Shown here one piece after another: positions 51,327-60,904 of a stretch of DNA of 64,000 bases. Origin of the DNA: Rhizobium sp. BK650. Lineage in GTDB: Bacteria > Pseudomonadota > Alphaproteobacteria > Rhizobiales > Rhizobiaceae. Both the position numbers and the translations under genes were made by a program. The notes under the pieces are model-generated. The model was given only the letters and a program-made list of their open reading frames with translations, was not told the origin of the DNA and did no database searches. Within the stretch, counting starts at the first letter, position 1, and each line of letters starts with the position of its first letter. Where the stretch lies: positions 1 through 64,000 of the forward strand of contig NZ_JACIBK010000001.1 of NCBI RefSeq assembly GCF_014195325.1, in the 5' to 3' direction.

Positions 51327-52430
51327 TCAGCGGGACGAAATAACGTTATCTGGAATCACGGAGGGCAGGGAAACCGCCGGCGGGATCAGTTCGCCTGCCG
51401 GGAGAATTTTTTGCCTGATCTCAGCGTCGGAAAGGCTGCGCCAATGCTGCCAGCCTTCACCCTGCAGGAGGCCGCTGTCCGAAAAGTCCTTCCAATGGCT
51501 GTAGCTGCCGGTGCCCGCGTAGACGAAGTTGCGGGCATCTTCGGGGGAGGAATACATCGTGTACTCGGCAGTGTGCTCCGCGCGGTTCGCGGTGTCGGCG
51601 ACTTTGTGCAGGAAACTCGACAGGAATTTGAAGTGCAGAAGAGCGCCGGTGATGCCGACGGTACCGCGCATTTCGCCGAGATTGAGGGAGAGCGGCCAGA
51701 CCTGGTGCGAGGATTTGAGATAGAGACGTTCGCCGGATACGTAGATCAGCGGGATCTTGTTGAGTGCCGGACCATCCCAGGTGCGGCCGCGGAAGTAGAC
51801 ACGGGCCCGCACGCCGCCCTTGATCCAGATGGTACGGCTGCTCCTGTCGAAATGCGATTCATAGCCTGACCTGTCAAAGAGGCTGCAGACATCGAGTGGA
51901 TTGCGGCCGGGCTCGCAGATATTTTCGCTGACGGGATTGCGGCTGTACATGTCGATCATCACCGAGCGTAGCGAATGAGCCCCGACGGATTCCATGTAGG
52001 CCGTCAATTGGCTGATCGAGCGCGTATCGCAATGCGGATAGACGAAAAACTCATCCGCATCGACATAGAGAACCCATTTTTCCTGGCAATGGCGGTTCAT
52101 GACCGCGTTGATCCAGTCATTACCGAAGCGTGCAGCCTTATAGGAGCCGGTGGCCGAGAGCAGCGAAACGTCTTCCATGGCGGACAAGAGCTCGGCCGTG
52201 CCATCGTTGGAACCATTGTCGATGCAGATGAAGTGCTCGACGCCGAGATCGCGATAATATTGCAGGAAGAACTCCATCCGGTGTCCTTCGTCGCGGATCA
52301 CGCAAATGAGGACATGGCGTGCCTGCTTCAGGCTGTCGCGTAGGCCGGCATAGCCTACCTGTCTTGCCTTCAATGATCGGCGCAGCCGCGCCTTGGCATA
52401 GTGCGAGATGCTGCTGGTCAACGCGCTCAT
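51327..52430 (-). CDS. Glycosyltransferase family 2-like protein
   Basis: A 367-residue GT-A-fold transferase. RDEGH (residues 46-50) is followed by CIDNGSNDGTAE (71-80) and the metal-binding VDADEF (D124 and D126). The C-terminal region has an HFKFLSSF segment and looks like the DUF23/Glyco_tranf_2_4 group, which moves sugars onto glycans in the cytoplasm. It is downstream of a GT8 gene with a 70-bp gap, and both belong to the surface polysaccharide cluster. Donor and acceptor are unknown. Confidence 0.82.
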   Translation of the reverse strand: MSALTSSISHYAKARLRRSLKARQVGYAGLRDSLKQARHVLICVIRDEGHRMEFFLQYYRDLGVEHFICIDNGSNDGTAELLSAMEDVSLLSATGSYKAARFGNDWINAVMNRHCQEKWVLYVDADEFFVYPHCDTRSISQLTAYMESVGAHSLRSVMIDMYSRNPVSENICEPGRNPLDVCSLFDRSGYESHFDRSSRTIWIKGGVRARVYFRGRTWDGPALNKIPLIYVSGERLYLKSSHQVWPLSLNLGEMRGTVGITGALLHFKFLSSFLHKVADTANRAEHTAEYTMYSSPEDARNFVYAGTGSYSHWKDFSDSGLLQGEGWQHWRSLSDAEIRQKILPAGELIPPAVSLPSVIPDNVISSR

Positions 52431-52500
52431 TTCTGCTCCTGAACACTCGTTCCGGTGTCAAACGCCGGCTTCGCCCGCAAAAAATAGGACCAATGTCGCG

Positions 52501-53412
52501 TCAGCAGACATAGTCGCCGACGAGCAAGGTGCGAACATGCGGATTGGGTGTCCTGTTCTGCAGCGCATGTTGCATGCGTTCGCGGATCGAACGGTATTTG
52601 TAGACAACCTTGCGGTCGAAGCTGATGCCTCGGTAAAGCGCGTTATAGGCAGGGTGCGTTTTGCGCAGATCGATATAGACCTGGCTTTCAGTGGCGCTCC
52701 AGGGAAAGAACGTGCCGTGCCAGGGCTTGGGGTGCGCCATGTAATGAACGATGGCGAGCGAGGCCATGTCCACCAGGTGCAGGAACTGCTTCGGGAAGTT
52801 CCAGCGGTTCGAGACGAGGATGAGCGAGGAGCCGCAGACATAGTTCAGTGCACCCTGATCATGCTTGCCGTCGCAGGCTTCGGGGTTCGTAGCAAAGAGC
52901 TGCAGCGCTTCCGGCCCGATCCAGCCTTCGCGGTGGAATTTCAGGACGCCGGCATTGAAATAACTGCTGTCCTTGCCGTTCTGCAGCAGGCCATGGATGG
53001 ACGTGTAATCGCGCGCTGCGAAGAACTTTCCGGGGGGAACGAAGGCATTTTCGAGATCGGCAAGGCTGCTGACGATCTGCGTGTCGCCGTCCAGATAGAT
53101 GATCTGCGTATAATTGTCGGGCAGGATCTGGGCCAGCACGAGCTTGGCCATGGTGCTGACGCTAATGCGGCCCATGAAATGTGAACCGTCGAGCTTGCCG
53201 AGAGATTCGTGCAGCGCTTCCGTTGCATCCATCAGTTTGACGCCGCTCAGCGCCAGCAGGCTTTTCAGCTCCTCGAAATTGTCGAGTTGTTCCGACATGA
53301 GAACGCAGACATCGGTTTCCGAACTTGCAAATTTCCGAGCCTGAAGCGCAGAAAGAATGGTCGGAAAGGAATATTCGACATCCGTAACGTAAGCCACGCA
53401 CTGATTACTCAT
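52501..53412 (-). CDS. Glycosyltransferase family 8 protein
   Basis: A 303-residue retaining GT8 enzyme. The DxD motif IYLDGDTQI places D108 and D110 at the metal site. KHDQGALNYV and WNFPKQFL in the second half are family features, as is the VHYMAHPKPWHG segment near the C terminus. It probably adds galactose, glucose or galacturonate to a lipid-linked glycan. It shares direction with the neighbouring GT2-like gene. Confidence 0.85.
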   Translation of the reverse strand: MSNQCVAYVTDVEYSFPTILSALQARKFASSETDVCVLMSEQLDNFEELKSLLALSGVKLMDATEALHESLGKLDGSHFMGRISVSTMAKLVLAQILPDNYTQIIYLDGDTQIVSSLADLENAFVPPGKFFAARDYTSIHGLLQNGKDSSYFNAGVLKFHREGWIGPEALQLFATNPEACDGKHDQGALNYVCGSSLILVSNRWNFPKQFLHLVDMASLAIVHYMAHPKPWHGTFFPWSATESQVYIDLRKTHPAYNALYRGISFDRKVVYKYRSIRERMQHALQNRTPNPHVRTLLVGDYVC

Positions 53413-53651
53413 GGTACAGTCCTTCTCGTAGTTCTTGGTCGGGAAGCGTCTTGGCTAGGCCCGTTACAGGTTTCGCGCTGCCGGAGCGTTGATCTGCCCG
53501 CCTTACTGGCGTCTCGGTTATGGCGGATTGTGAGAAAATTAACCGCTCCTATCGCTCCACTACGAAAAGCTGGGTGTTGTGGATCGACCCCTGTAATGTG
53601 AAGATCGGCATGGGGCGCATGCGGGACGATAGAAAGGGATAAGGCATCACA
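53413..53651. other. Divergent spacer upstream of the repressor-like gene
   Basis: About 240 bp between the GT8 gene (minus) and the SyrA/ExoX-like gene (plus), so it should hold both promoters. I found no clear palindrome or hidden gene. Confidence 0.4.
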
Positions 53652-53948
53652 ATGCTGAACGGCACGATCGTTGTGATACTGGTTTCGCTCGCAGCTGGAA
53701 TGGCCATTCGCGCCTGGGCCTTCGCGATTTTCGCGATCGTCGTAGCCCTTGGCTTTGGCATCGCGGCCCATCAGAGCGTCTCGCTGCTTGACGCGGCACT
53801 TTACGGGTTGGGCATCCTCGTGCTGATGCAGGTCTGCTATGTGACAAGTGTCTTTGTGGCCGGTCTCTGGCGCCGCAGTCGCAAGCCTGCCAAGGAAAGT
53901 GCGATCGCCGATCCAGCGCCTGTACCGAGCAAGCAGCGGCAAAGCTGA
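53652..53948 (+). CDS. SyrA/ExoX-like exopolysaccharide production repressor
   Basis: A 98-residue protein with two closely spaced membrane helices (~4-37) and a third (~46-72), then a basic Pro-rich tail (RRSRKPAKESA). This matches rhizobial exopolysaccharide repressor proteins of the SyrA/ExoX/Psi type, which dampen ExoY-dependent synthesis after translation. Its location inside a polysaccharide cluster that encodes an ExoY-like enzyme supports the call. AAGG precedes the ATG. Confidence 0.72.
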   Translation: MLNGTIVVILVSLAAGMAIRAWAFAIFAIVVALGFGIAAHQSVSLLDAALYGLGILVLMQVCYVTSVFVAGLWRRSRKPAKESAIADPAPVPSKQRQS

Positions 53949-53977
53949 CGTCACCGACATCTTTTCCGCCCCGTACA

Positions 53978-55429
53978 TCATCGTGATGCAAACACCGGCG
54001 TACTCATCAGAGACGTCGGCGTCCTCTGCAGGCGGCTCGTCCGCTGCGACGATGCGTAAGGGACGGTCAGGCAGCCACTTGCGAGGCCGGCCGTGATGCT
54101 GAACAGCAGGCCGAGGTCTGTACTACTTCCGGAGATCGTTGCCGAAGCAATCTGCGCGACGGAAGCGAAGACGGCCGCCATTCCGATTGCCCGGTTTTCG
54201 CGGCTCACCAGCTTGCTGCGGCCAGCGGCCATCAGCAGGCTGTAGAGGAAGAGCAGGAAGAGCGCCGTGCCGGTCAAGCCGACATTCGACAGAAGTGCCG
54301 CAGCGAAGCTTGATGTGCGTACAGTGCCGAGGCCTGCTCCAAACGTCGCCGTTTCCACGAAGGAGATCAGCGCCAGCGTGTTCCAGGCAGCGCGTTCCTC
54401 GCCGGATTGCGACTCCATTTTATTGGCCAGGGTAACGTTTGCCAGATCTCCGAGAGCATTCCATGCACTCGGGATCAGGGCTACGGCCATGATCACGCAG
54501 GGCACCATAAGCAGGGTTATCAAAAGGAAGATGGCATAAGGGCGTGTCGCCTGTCCGCTCAGCAGCCGCTTGAGGCTGAACAAGACTGCGACGCCAATCA
54601 TGAAGAGACCGGCGACATAGGCCGTCGTCGAGGTGCAGAGGATCAGGGTTAGGCCGATCGATATCGTCACGAGACCGGTGAACCGGATTGGAAAGCGCTC
54701 AAGCCATAGAATGAGCGCAAAGCTGAAGAATACCAGTGCAGCTGCGCCATAAGCGCTCGCTTCCGGAAAGGAGCCGACGATGCGTTTGAAGCCGCCGATC
54801 ACCTCGGCTGTGTGCATCGTGTAGTTGGCGTTGCGGATGAAATCGAGGAGGTCAGGCTGTCCAATCGTGAATGTTGCGATATCAAGGAGGGCAAAACCCA
54901 GGCAGACGAGCGCCGTCACGATAAGCTGGCGAGCGATGAAACGACCGTATCCGAGCCGCGCAAGACCGCAGACGATGGCGAAGCAGACGAGATCGCCGAG
55001 CAGGTAGACGGATTGTGTCAGATTGGAAGAGCCTGGCGCAAGCGGCGACGCCATGATCGACATCAGACCTGAACTGCTGCGGGCGGAAGAATAAACCAGC
55101 GTCGCCCCGGCGAAAATACGCGGCAGGAAGAAGGCTGATACGGCAGAAAACAGAACATAGGCAGCGAACCAGAAGCCGGGGCCGGGATAGGCCAGGCTCA
55201 TCAGGGCCGCCTGCTTCTGGCGCGGTCTCAGTAATACACCAATCGTGACGAAGAGGAGCAGCAGGTGGCTTGGCTGAATACTGCTGCCACCCAGTGCCGG
55301 CAGCTGGAAGGCCGCAGCTGCGCCGAGCACCGTAGAAATGCACAGTGCCGTAATCGCGAAGCGGGATCCATAATAAACGAGCGCCAGGCCGAGCAGAAGA
55401 ACGATGAAGCCGATCGGTTCGATACTCAT
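53978..55429 (-). CDS. Polysaccharide polymerase-like membrane protein
   Basis: A 483-residue membrane protein with about ten helices and a large periplasmic loop (~150-290) that contains the ...GGFKRIVGSFPEASAYG region, similar to Wzy/O-antigen-ligase-type polymerases. GGAG lies eight bases before the ATG at 55429; the longer frame to 55477 has no ribosome site. It probably joins lipid-linked repeats in the periplasm. The gene follows the ExoF-like gene on the same strand. Confidence 0.75.
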   Translation of the reverse strand: MSIEPIGFIVLLLGLALVYYGSRFAITALCISTVLGAAAAFQLPALGGSSIQPSHLLLLFVTIGVLLRPRQKQAALMSLAYPGPGFWFAAYVLFSAVSAFFLPRIFAGATLVYSSARSSSGLMSIMASPLAPGSSNLTQSVYLLGDLVCFAIVCGLARLGYGRFIARQLIVTALVCLGFALLDIATFTIGQPDLLDFIRNANYTMHTAEVIGGFKRIVGSFPEASAYGAAALVFFSFALILWLERFPIRFTGLVTISIGLTLILCTSTTAYVAGLFMIGVAVLFSLKRLLSGQATRPYAIFLLITLLMVPCVIMAVALIPSAWNALGDLANVTLANKMESQSGEERAAWNTLALISFVETATFGAGLGTVRTSSFAAALLSNVGLTGTALFLLFLYSLLMAAGRSKLVSRENRAIGMAAVFASVAQIASATISGSSTDLGLLFSITAGLASGCLTVPYASSQRTSRLQRTPTSLMSTPVFASR

Positions 55430-55562
55430 GCCGGGATCTCCGACCCAGACCGAAGATTCGTTGCCGTCATACCGCACAGACCCGGCGTGCGGCGCAACGA
55501 AACGCTCAATGCAGGCATGAACTCAATTCTTACGCTAACAGGCATGTTCCTACCGCGGTCTC

Positions 55563-56939
55563 CTAGTTCGATCCGGTCTGCGATATCCAGTTCGGAGCAG
55601 GCGCGTCGCTCCGGGCGATATTGGGAACAAGGGCGGCAGCCGGCTGCTGGGACTGGGGTGTCGGCGATGCGGCTGACGAGGTGTCGACAGCGGCCTGGAC
55701 GCCGATTTCAATGATGTCGTGCGGCAGTAGAGCCGTGTTTTCATCTGCTACTATATTGCTGTAGCTGCCGTCCTTATTGCGGCGAACGATCTTGAAGTTC
55801 TTTTTTGTCGTGCCAAGGAGTGTCGATTCCGCGCCCATGCGGGCGAGTTCGGCGCTGTAGCCGGCCTGATCGCCGAGGAGCTGCGCCACCTGCATGTCGA
55901 TCCCTGCCTTGTTGATCGCGAGGGTGATCGTATTCAGTTCCTGCTGATTTTCGGCATTGCGCTTGTTGATGACGTCAGCCTTTTCGCGCTGGCTCTCATT
56001 CAGGCCCTGACGGGATTTCGTGAGCGCGATCTCCAGATCCAGCAATTCGCTCTGGGTCTCTGCTAAGCTCCGATCGACGGAAAATTGGCGGGTATTGCTG
56101 GTCAAACCCTTGCTGACGAGGCTGTTGACGTTGTTCAGCTCCTGCTGTGCAAGATCGATCTGCCGCTTCTGGGAGACGACCTTGGCTTCGAGAGACTGGA
56201 TTTCCTGGGTGTAAAGACGGCTCAGATCGTCAGCCGCTTCGACCTTGCTGTTGGTCTCGACAGCTCGCAGGCGCATCAGGTTCAGTTCCTCTGCCTTGAG
56301 CTTGCCGATATCGGGCACGGCGGCGATCTCCGAGGGAATGTCGAAATCGGATTGGCCGGCGATCTCGGCGCGCAGGCGTGCAGCACGCATCAAGAGATCG
56401 CGGCGATTGAGGACGGCTGTACGATAATCGCCAGCCGCCTGAATGCGGTCCCGATCGTAGTAGGTGCTGTCGTCACGTGCCCGCATGTAGCCGCCTGCGA
56501 TGCTGACGGCTTTAATGACGGTCATATTGGCCTCGAATGGATAGCGTCCAGGCCGTTCGATGCTGCCGTTGACGAAGATCGGTGCGTGCTGGTCAATTTC
56601 GACGGCGATGAAAGGCCTTCCGGGAAGGTCGGCTTTTTCGGCCAGCGCGTCCGAAATGGCATCCGACAGCTGTTCGGTCGTTTGACCGGCAGCGCTGACC
56701 TGGCCGGCGATAGGTATCGAAAGATTGCCTGCATCATCGACGGTGTAGGTTCCATCGAGCGCTTCCCAGCTCGCGTATTTGGAATCGATAGAACGCCACT
56801 CCACAATCCGCAGCTTTATCTTATCCTCCGGGACAAGCGTATAGCTGTCGGCATGAGCAGCGCTCCATCCCATCGCGCAGGTAAAGAGGCCAACAAGGCC
56901 AATGAACGGAAGACGGTCAAGCAAAGAGATGGGCCGCAT
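55563..56939 (-). CDS. ExoF/Wza-like polysaccharide export protein
   Basis: A 458-residue periplasmic protein with a signal peptide ending AHA at ~residue 30. A Poly_export/SLBB-type domain follows (YTLVPEDKIKLRIVEW, then VNGSIERPGRYPFE). A long coiled-coil stretch (~190-370) is rich in Glu, Lys and Gln. Rhizobial ExoF proteins have this layout. It would form the outer part of the polysaccharide export machine together with the ExoP-like protein. Confidence 0.82.
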   Translation of the reverse strand: MRPISLLDRLPFIGLVGLFTCAMGWSAAHADSYTLVPEDKIKLRIVEWRSIDSKYASWEALDGTYTVDDAGNLSIPIAGQVSAAGQTTEQLSDAISDALAEKADLPGRPFIAVEIDQHAPIFVNGSIERPGRYPFEANMTVIKAVSIAGGYMRARDDSTYYDRDRIQAAGDYRTAVLNRRDLLMRAARLRAEIAGQSDFDIPSEIAAVPDIGKLKAEELNLMRLRAVETNSKVEAADDLSRLYTQEIQSLEAKVVSQKRQIDLAQQELNNVNSLVSKGLTSNTRQFSVDRSLAETQSELLDLEIALTKSRQGLNESQREKADVINKRNAENQQELNTITLAINKAGIDMQVAQLLGDQAGYSAELARMGAESTLLGTTKKNFKIVRRNKDGSYSNIVADENTALLPHDIIEIGVQAAVDTSSAASPTPQSQQPAAALVPNIARSDAPAPNWISQTGSN

Positions 56940-56947
56940 AACGTCTG

Positions 56948-57898
56948 TTACCTCCGTTTTGCCGCGATGGATGGCGAAGACATCTCGCGATTTGAGGATT
57001 GGCTGAGTTCAAGGATGCGCATGGGAGACGCACGTCCCATCAGAAGATCGGACAAAGCCAGAAAATTGCCGTTCAGCCGGCCACGACGGTCGACTGCGCT
57101 ATCATTGAGCAGGGCGCCGCGCGTGTTCGCCAGGATATTGCGGCCGATCTGCGCCATTGCACGGGGCCAAGACATGGTGCCCTTGCGCATCAGATGCACC
57201 GGATTTGCGACCTGCGAATAGCCGAGCCTTTTGCCGGGCTGGCGCCCGGACTTCACGCCGAGATGCACGCCGCAGGCGCCCGAAATACGCACCGACCGTC
57301 CGTAGCGGGCGATGGACCGGCTGAAATCGATGTCTTCCAGCCAGCCATAGAGCGGCAGTTCCTCGTCGAAGGCGAGTCCGTGGCCGACGATTGGCGCCAG
57401 TCGAACCGCCATGTTGCATCCATAGGCGTTGTAGACTTCAGTCACCTGCTCGCCTCTTTCGTCCGCGGTCTCGATCACATGTATGGCTTCGGACTGGGTC
57501 AGCCCCTTGCCGAGAATGCCGTCGGCAAGAACGTCGCCAGTCGCGATGACCACATCCGGATATTCGGCGAAAACGGCTGCCATGCGCGGAATGAAGCCAG
57601 GCGCGGGAATGAAGTCGTCGTCGAGGAAGATCAGCACATCCATGTCTTCGCTTGCGGCCTCGATGATCCGGTTGCGCTGGCAGGTCAGGCCGCGGGGGCC
57701 GACCATCAATTCCACGCTCTCGCGGTTAGCAAGTCCCAAAGCGTCATCCATCCCGGGGACGCAGACGATGATGCGCTCCGGATGGGGCTGAAGGTTCTCG
57801 ATATAGGTTACCGTCTCCAGAAGCGTCGCCGGTCGGCCTGCCGAGGCAATGCCGACGGCGATCTTCAGTTTCGATGAATTGGGGGCCGGGGTCGTCAT
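56948..57898 (-). CDS. Glycosyltransferase family 2 protein
   Basis: A 316-residue GT-A enzyme. The nucleotide-binding GIASAGRPATLLETV is followed by IFLDDDFIPAPGF with the DDD metal motif, and by LPLYGWLEDIDFSRSI, the ED-type acceptor loop. Its start overlaps the stop of the ExoP-like gene (ATGA at 57895-57898). It adds one sugar to the lipid-linked repeat; the sugar is unknown. Confidence 0.87.
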   Translation of the reverse strand: MTTPAPNSSKLKIAVGIASAGRPATLLETVTYIENLQPHPERIIVCVPGMDDALGLANRESVELMVGPRGLTCQRNRIIEAASEDMDVLIFLDDDFIPAPGFIPRMAAVFAEYPDVVIATGDVLADGILGKGLTQSEAIHVIETADERGEQVTEVYNAYGCNMAVRLAPIVGHGLAFDEELPLYGWLEDIDFSRSIARYGRSVRISGACGVHLGVKSGRQPGKRLGYSQVANPVHLMRKGTMSWPRAMAQIGRNILANTRGALLNDSAVDRRGRLNGNFLALSDLLMGRASPMRILELSQSSNREMSSPSIAAKRR

Positions 57899-59646
57899 GT
57901 CCGCACACTCGATGGCGTGTTGTTGACGATTGCACCGAGGATTTCTGCACCGACGTTGCGCATGCTGTCGACGACGCGAACGGTCTCGTCAATCGAAGTG
58001 CGGCCGTAGGAGGTTACGACGAGAACGCCGTCCAGTTCCGGCGCAATCGCATTGGCGTCTGGGGATGAGGTAAAGGCGGAGATATCGACGAATATGGCGT
58101 CGAATTCCTTCTTCAGGTCGGCGAAATTGAGTTGGGTGCGGCGTGAGCTCAGGCGGACGGCGGGCGTGACGGCGCGGACCTTCCCAAGCGGCAGGAACTT
58201 CAGCGTTGGCGTCAGCGACAAGGTGGCGGTGCGGATCGCTTCGATATTGTCGAGCACATCGATGAGGCCGGCTGAACTGTTCGGCGCAATGGACTTGCTC
58301 AGGGAAGACTTTGTTGCTGCGGCATCGATCAGCAGGGTTCGCGAGCCTGATATCGCCGAGAGCACCGCCAGTTCACAGGCAATAGTGGATGCCCCGTTCC
58401 CCGGGTTGACGGCGACGATGCCGATCACGACGCGGCGTCTACGGCGGAAGCCGGTGACAGTCGCGCCAAGTTCGGCCATTCCGGGGATCAGCGGATAGGC
58501 GACACTGCCGCCCTCGTCGGCAGCAGGTAGCGCCGCTGCACGGCCAGTCCTCTTTGCGCGTCCCAGAGGCGTGACGAAAGACAGGCCCGCGGCCTGTGAC
58601 AACTGTTGCGTGCGCATGATGCGCCTGTCGCTGACGTGGCGGATCATGGCAAGGCCAAGGCCGGAGCCGGCGCCGACGACCAGCGCGAAGGCGAGAATCA
58701 GCGAATTGTTGGGCTGCGCTTTGGCAAGCGGCGAGGTGGCCTGCGAGACGATGGTGGCATCGGAGACAGGATAGGAAATTCGCTGCTTGGCCTCAGTGTA
58801 TTGCGTAAGGGTGTTTTCGAAGAGGGTGCGGCGGGCGTCCGTCGCACTCTGAAGTTCAGCGAGTTTGAACTGGTCGCGCGGATTTGCCTTGAAGGTGGCA
58901 AGTGCGTTTGCGGCGTCGGCGAGTCCGCGCTGCTGCTCGTTGACGAACTGTTCCAGCCATTGGCTGTACTGCTGGGCCGCCGCAGCCTTCATCTGGACAT
59001 TCTTACGGATGTACTGCTGGGCAACCGCATCGGCGATCTCGACCGCTCTCTGCGGGTTGGAGGCGGATGCGGATATTTCGAGGATCGTCGACTGACCAAT
59101 GCGACGCATTGCGACGATATTGCGCAGCCGGGCGATCGCCCGGTCGGTTCGCGCTGTTTCCTGGATTGCTGCAGCGGTCTGGGTATTATCCGAGGTCGCA
59201 TCGCCTGATCCCGTCTCCGACTGCACCGTGCCAGTGCGGTTGCCCGTCAACCAGTCTTTGACCTTGTCCTGCAGGGAAAGGGCCTGATCGGCGAAGCCCG
59301 GATCGCTGGCGAGGTTCAGCGCGCCGACGGCGCCGCCAAGAACATCGCTCGACTTTGCTATTTCAAGCTGTGCATCGATGAAGGCGTCTTCGGCGAACGC
59401 TCTTTGGGCGTCCGAACCGTTTACCTGCGGGAAGACCATCAGCTGCGTACTGGCCACATAGGTCGGCTTGGCAATGAAGAGATAGGCGGCAGCGAAAGCC
59501 AGGAAGACCAGAGTGGTAAATACAATCCACGGCCAACGCATCCTGACGAAAAAGGACATATCCCGCAGTGTCAACGATGAACTACCGCTGTCGGTAGCCG
59601 GCAAGGATATCGGGGCGACGCTACTGAAGACGTGATTTGAGTTCAT
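57895..59646 (-). CDS. ExoP/Wzz-like chain-length protein with degenerate kinase domain
   Basis: A 583-residue inner-membrane protein. Wzz-type helices lie at ~40-59 and ~314-335 and flank a long periplasmic coiled coil. The cytoplasmic part has a BY-kinase-like fold, but its P-loop reads NPGNGAST with A419 in place of Lys, and Walker A' is LLIDAA. The Tyr-rich tail of autokinases is absent. It probably controls chain length and export without kinase activity. The ATG at 59646 has AGGA upstream; a TTG lies 15 bases further. Confidence 0.85.
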   Translation of the reverse strand: MNSNHVFSSVAPISLPATDSGSSSLTLRDMSFFVRMRWPWIVFTTLVFLAFAAAYLFIAKPTYVASTQLMVFPQVNGSDAQRAFAEDAFIDAQLEIAKSSDVLGGAVGALNLASDPGFADQALSLQDKVKDWLTGNRTGTVQSETGSGDATSDNTQTAAAIQETARTDRAIARLRNIVAMRRIGQSTILEISASASNPQRAVEIADAVAQQYIRKNVQMKAAAAQQYSQWLEQFVNEQQRGLADAANALATFKANPRDQFKLAELQSATDARRTLFENTLTQYTEAKQRISYPVSDATIVSQATSPLAKAQPNNSLILAFALVVGAGSGLGLAMIRHVSDRRIMRTQQLSQAAGLSFVTPLGRAKRTGRAAALPAADEGGSVAYPLIPGMAELGATVTGFRRRRRVVIGIVAVNPGNGASTIACELAVLSAISGSRTLLIDAAATKSSLSKSIAPNSSAGLIDVLDNIEAIRTATLSLTPTLKFLPLGKVRAVTPAVRLSSRRTQLNFADLKKEFDAIFVDISAFTSSPDANAIAPELDGVLVVTSYGRTSIDETVRVVDSMRNVGAEILGAIVNNTPSSVRT

Positions 59647-59732
59647 AGTGTCCTGATCCAAAGGGCAAGAGTATCTTCTTCATTGGCACCCAGCAGCTGC
59701 GCGCGGCCCTGTCGGGCCATACGGCTCCTGGA

Positions 59733-60446
59733 CTAGTAGCAGCCGCGCTGCGAGAACAGGGCGGGAACGGTCTTCGCGATGATGATGAAATCGCGCGTGA
59801 GCGACCAATGACGGACATATTGGACGTCGAGCGCGACGCGATGTTCATAGCTCACGTCGTTGCGGCCGCTGGTCTGCCATTGTCCTGTCAGACCGGGCCT
59901 CGCGGCCATATAGCTCGCGACATGCTCGCCATAGCGAGCGAGTTCCTCCGCCGTCACCGGACGCGGGCCTACAATGCTCATTTCGCCGCGTAGGATATTG
60001 ATGAGCTGCGGCAACTCATCGATGCTGGACTTCCTCAGGATTTCGCCGACGGTGGTGATACGCGGATCGTTCTTGAGCTTCCGTGTCGTTTCCCACTCGG
60101 CTCGCGCTGACGCATTGGTGCGCAGCAGTTCGGCGAGCCTGTCGGCGGCATCGGTCTTCATAGTGCGGAACTTGAGGCAGCCGAAAGCGGCACCTCCATA
60201 ACCAATGCGTGTATGCGAATAGAAGACCGGCCCGCGGTCGCTCAACTTTACGATGAGTGCTGCGATCAGCATTAGAGGCGACAGCAAAACCAGAGCAGAG
60301 GTCGCCAGTACGATATCAACCGCTCGCTTGGATGCCCTGCCGAGCACATGAGGCTGCGATATTCTGCGAGGATTGTTATTCGGCCCGGACTGGTCAACGT
60401 TCGGCCAGGATTCACGAACTTCAATACTCTGTGCTTCCCAAGTCAT
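59733..60446 (-). CDS. ExoY/PssA-like undecaprenyl-phosphate sugar transferase
   Basis: A 237-residue priming enzyme. A membrane helix (~45-70) is followed by the bacterial sugar transferase core: KFRTMKTD, the SIDELPQLINILRGEMSIVGPRP stretch (residues ~150-172) and the C-terminal RPGLTGQWQTSGR. It transfers a hexose-1-phosphate to undecaprenyl phosphate to start each repeat unit. It is first in the minus-strand polysaccharide operon and is divergent from a Crp/Fnr regulator gene. The likely start is the ATG at 60446. Confidence 0.9.
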   Translation of the reverse strand: MTWEAQSIEVRESWPNVDQSGPNNNPRRISQPHVLGRASKRAVDIVLATSALVLLSPLMLIAALIVKLSDRGPVFYSHTRIGYGGAAFGCLKFRTMKTDAADRLAELLRTNASARAEWETTRKLKNDPRITTVGEILRKSSIDELPQLINILRGEMSIVGPRPVTAEELARYGEHVASYMAARPGLTGQWQTSGRNDVSYEHRVALDVQYVRHWSLTRDFIIIAKTVPALFSQRGCY

Positions 60447-60904
60447 CGACCGACTCCAAAAGTTTAGAACCTCGTGAAGTTTGGTGCAGCGCAATGTGCT
60501 TGTCTGTGACCGCGGTCATAATGATTAGCAAATTCTTTATGCTAATACTGCAATGCTACGGAGTTTTATACGAATTCGGCAGCTGGGGGGTTCTGCACCC
60601 TAATTTATTCGCATATTTAACTTACATGGCGTGTTCCACGTACGGATTGGATAGATGAAGCCGTACGCTGCAGATATTATTTGAACAATTTTGATCCTAA
60701 TAGCCCCAAAAATGGGCAGTTTTCCGTAGAACTCCCCCGAATTCGAGGAATGCTAGAAAAAATATAATCTACATAACTGGTGGTGTCGTCACTATTATTT
60801 GAGATGCTCTTGTCATCTTCGATTGTTATTTGACTCTCAAGTTGGGACAATATAAATGATGCAGTGCAGCATCAGCTACGACCAATCTGTTTTGTTGGGG
60901 AGTT
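60447..60904. promoter_or_regulatory. AT-rich divergent control region with repeated TATTATTTGA
   Basis: About 460 bp, clearly more AT-rich than its neighbours, between the ExoY-like gene and the Crp/Fnr gene. TATTATTTGA occurs at 60675-60684 and 60793-60802, and TGTTATTTGA at 60824-60833. AT-rich arrays with T-A steps are typical targets of MucR/Ros-type regulators of rhizobial polysaccharide genes, but no such protein is encoded here. No gene was found in the spacer. Confidence 0.5.

Noticed and set aside
60700..60730. GCCC-N7-GGGC hairpin as an intrinsic terminator
   Set aside because: The stem is only 4 bp and lies in a promoter region without an upstream gene ending there.
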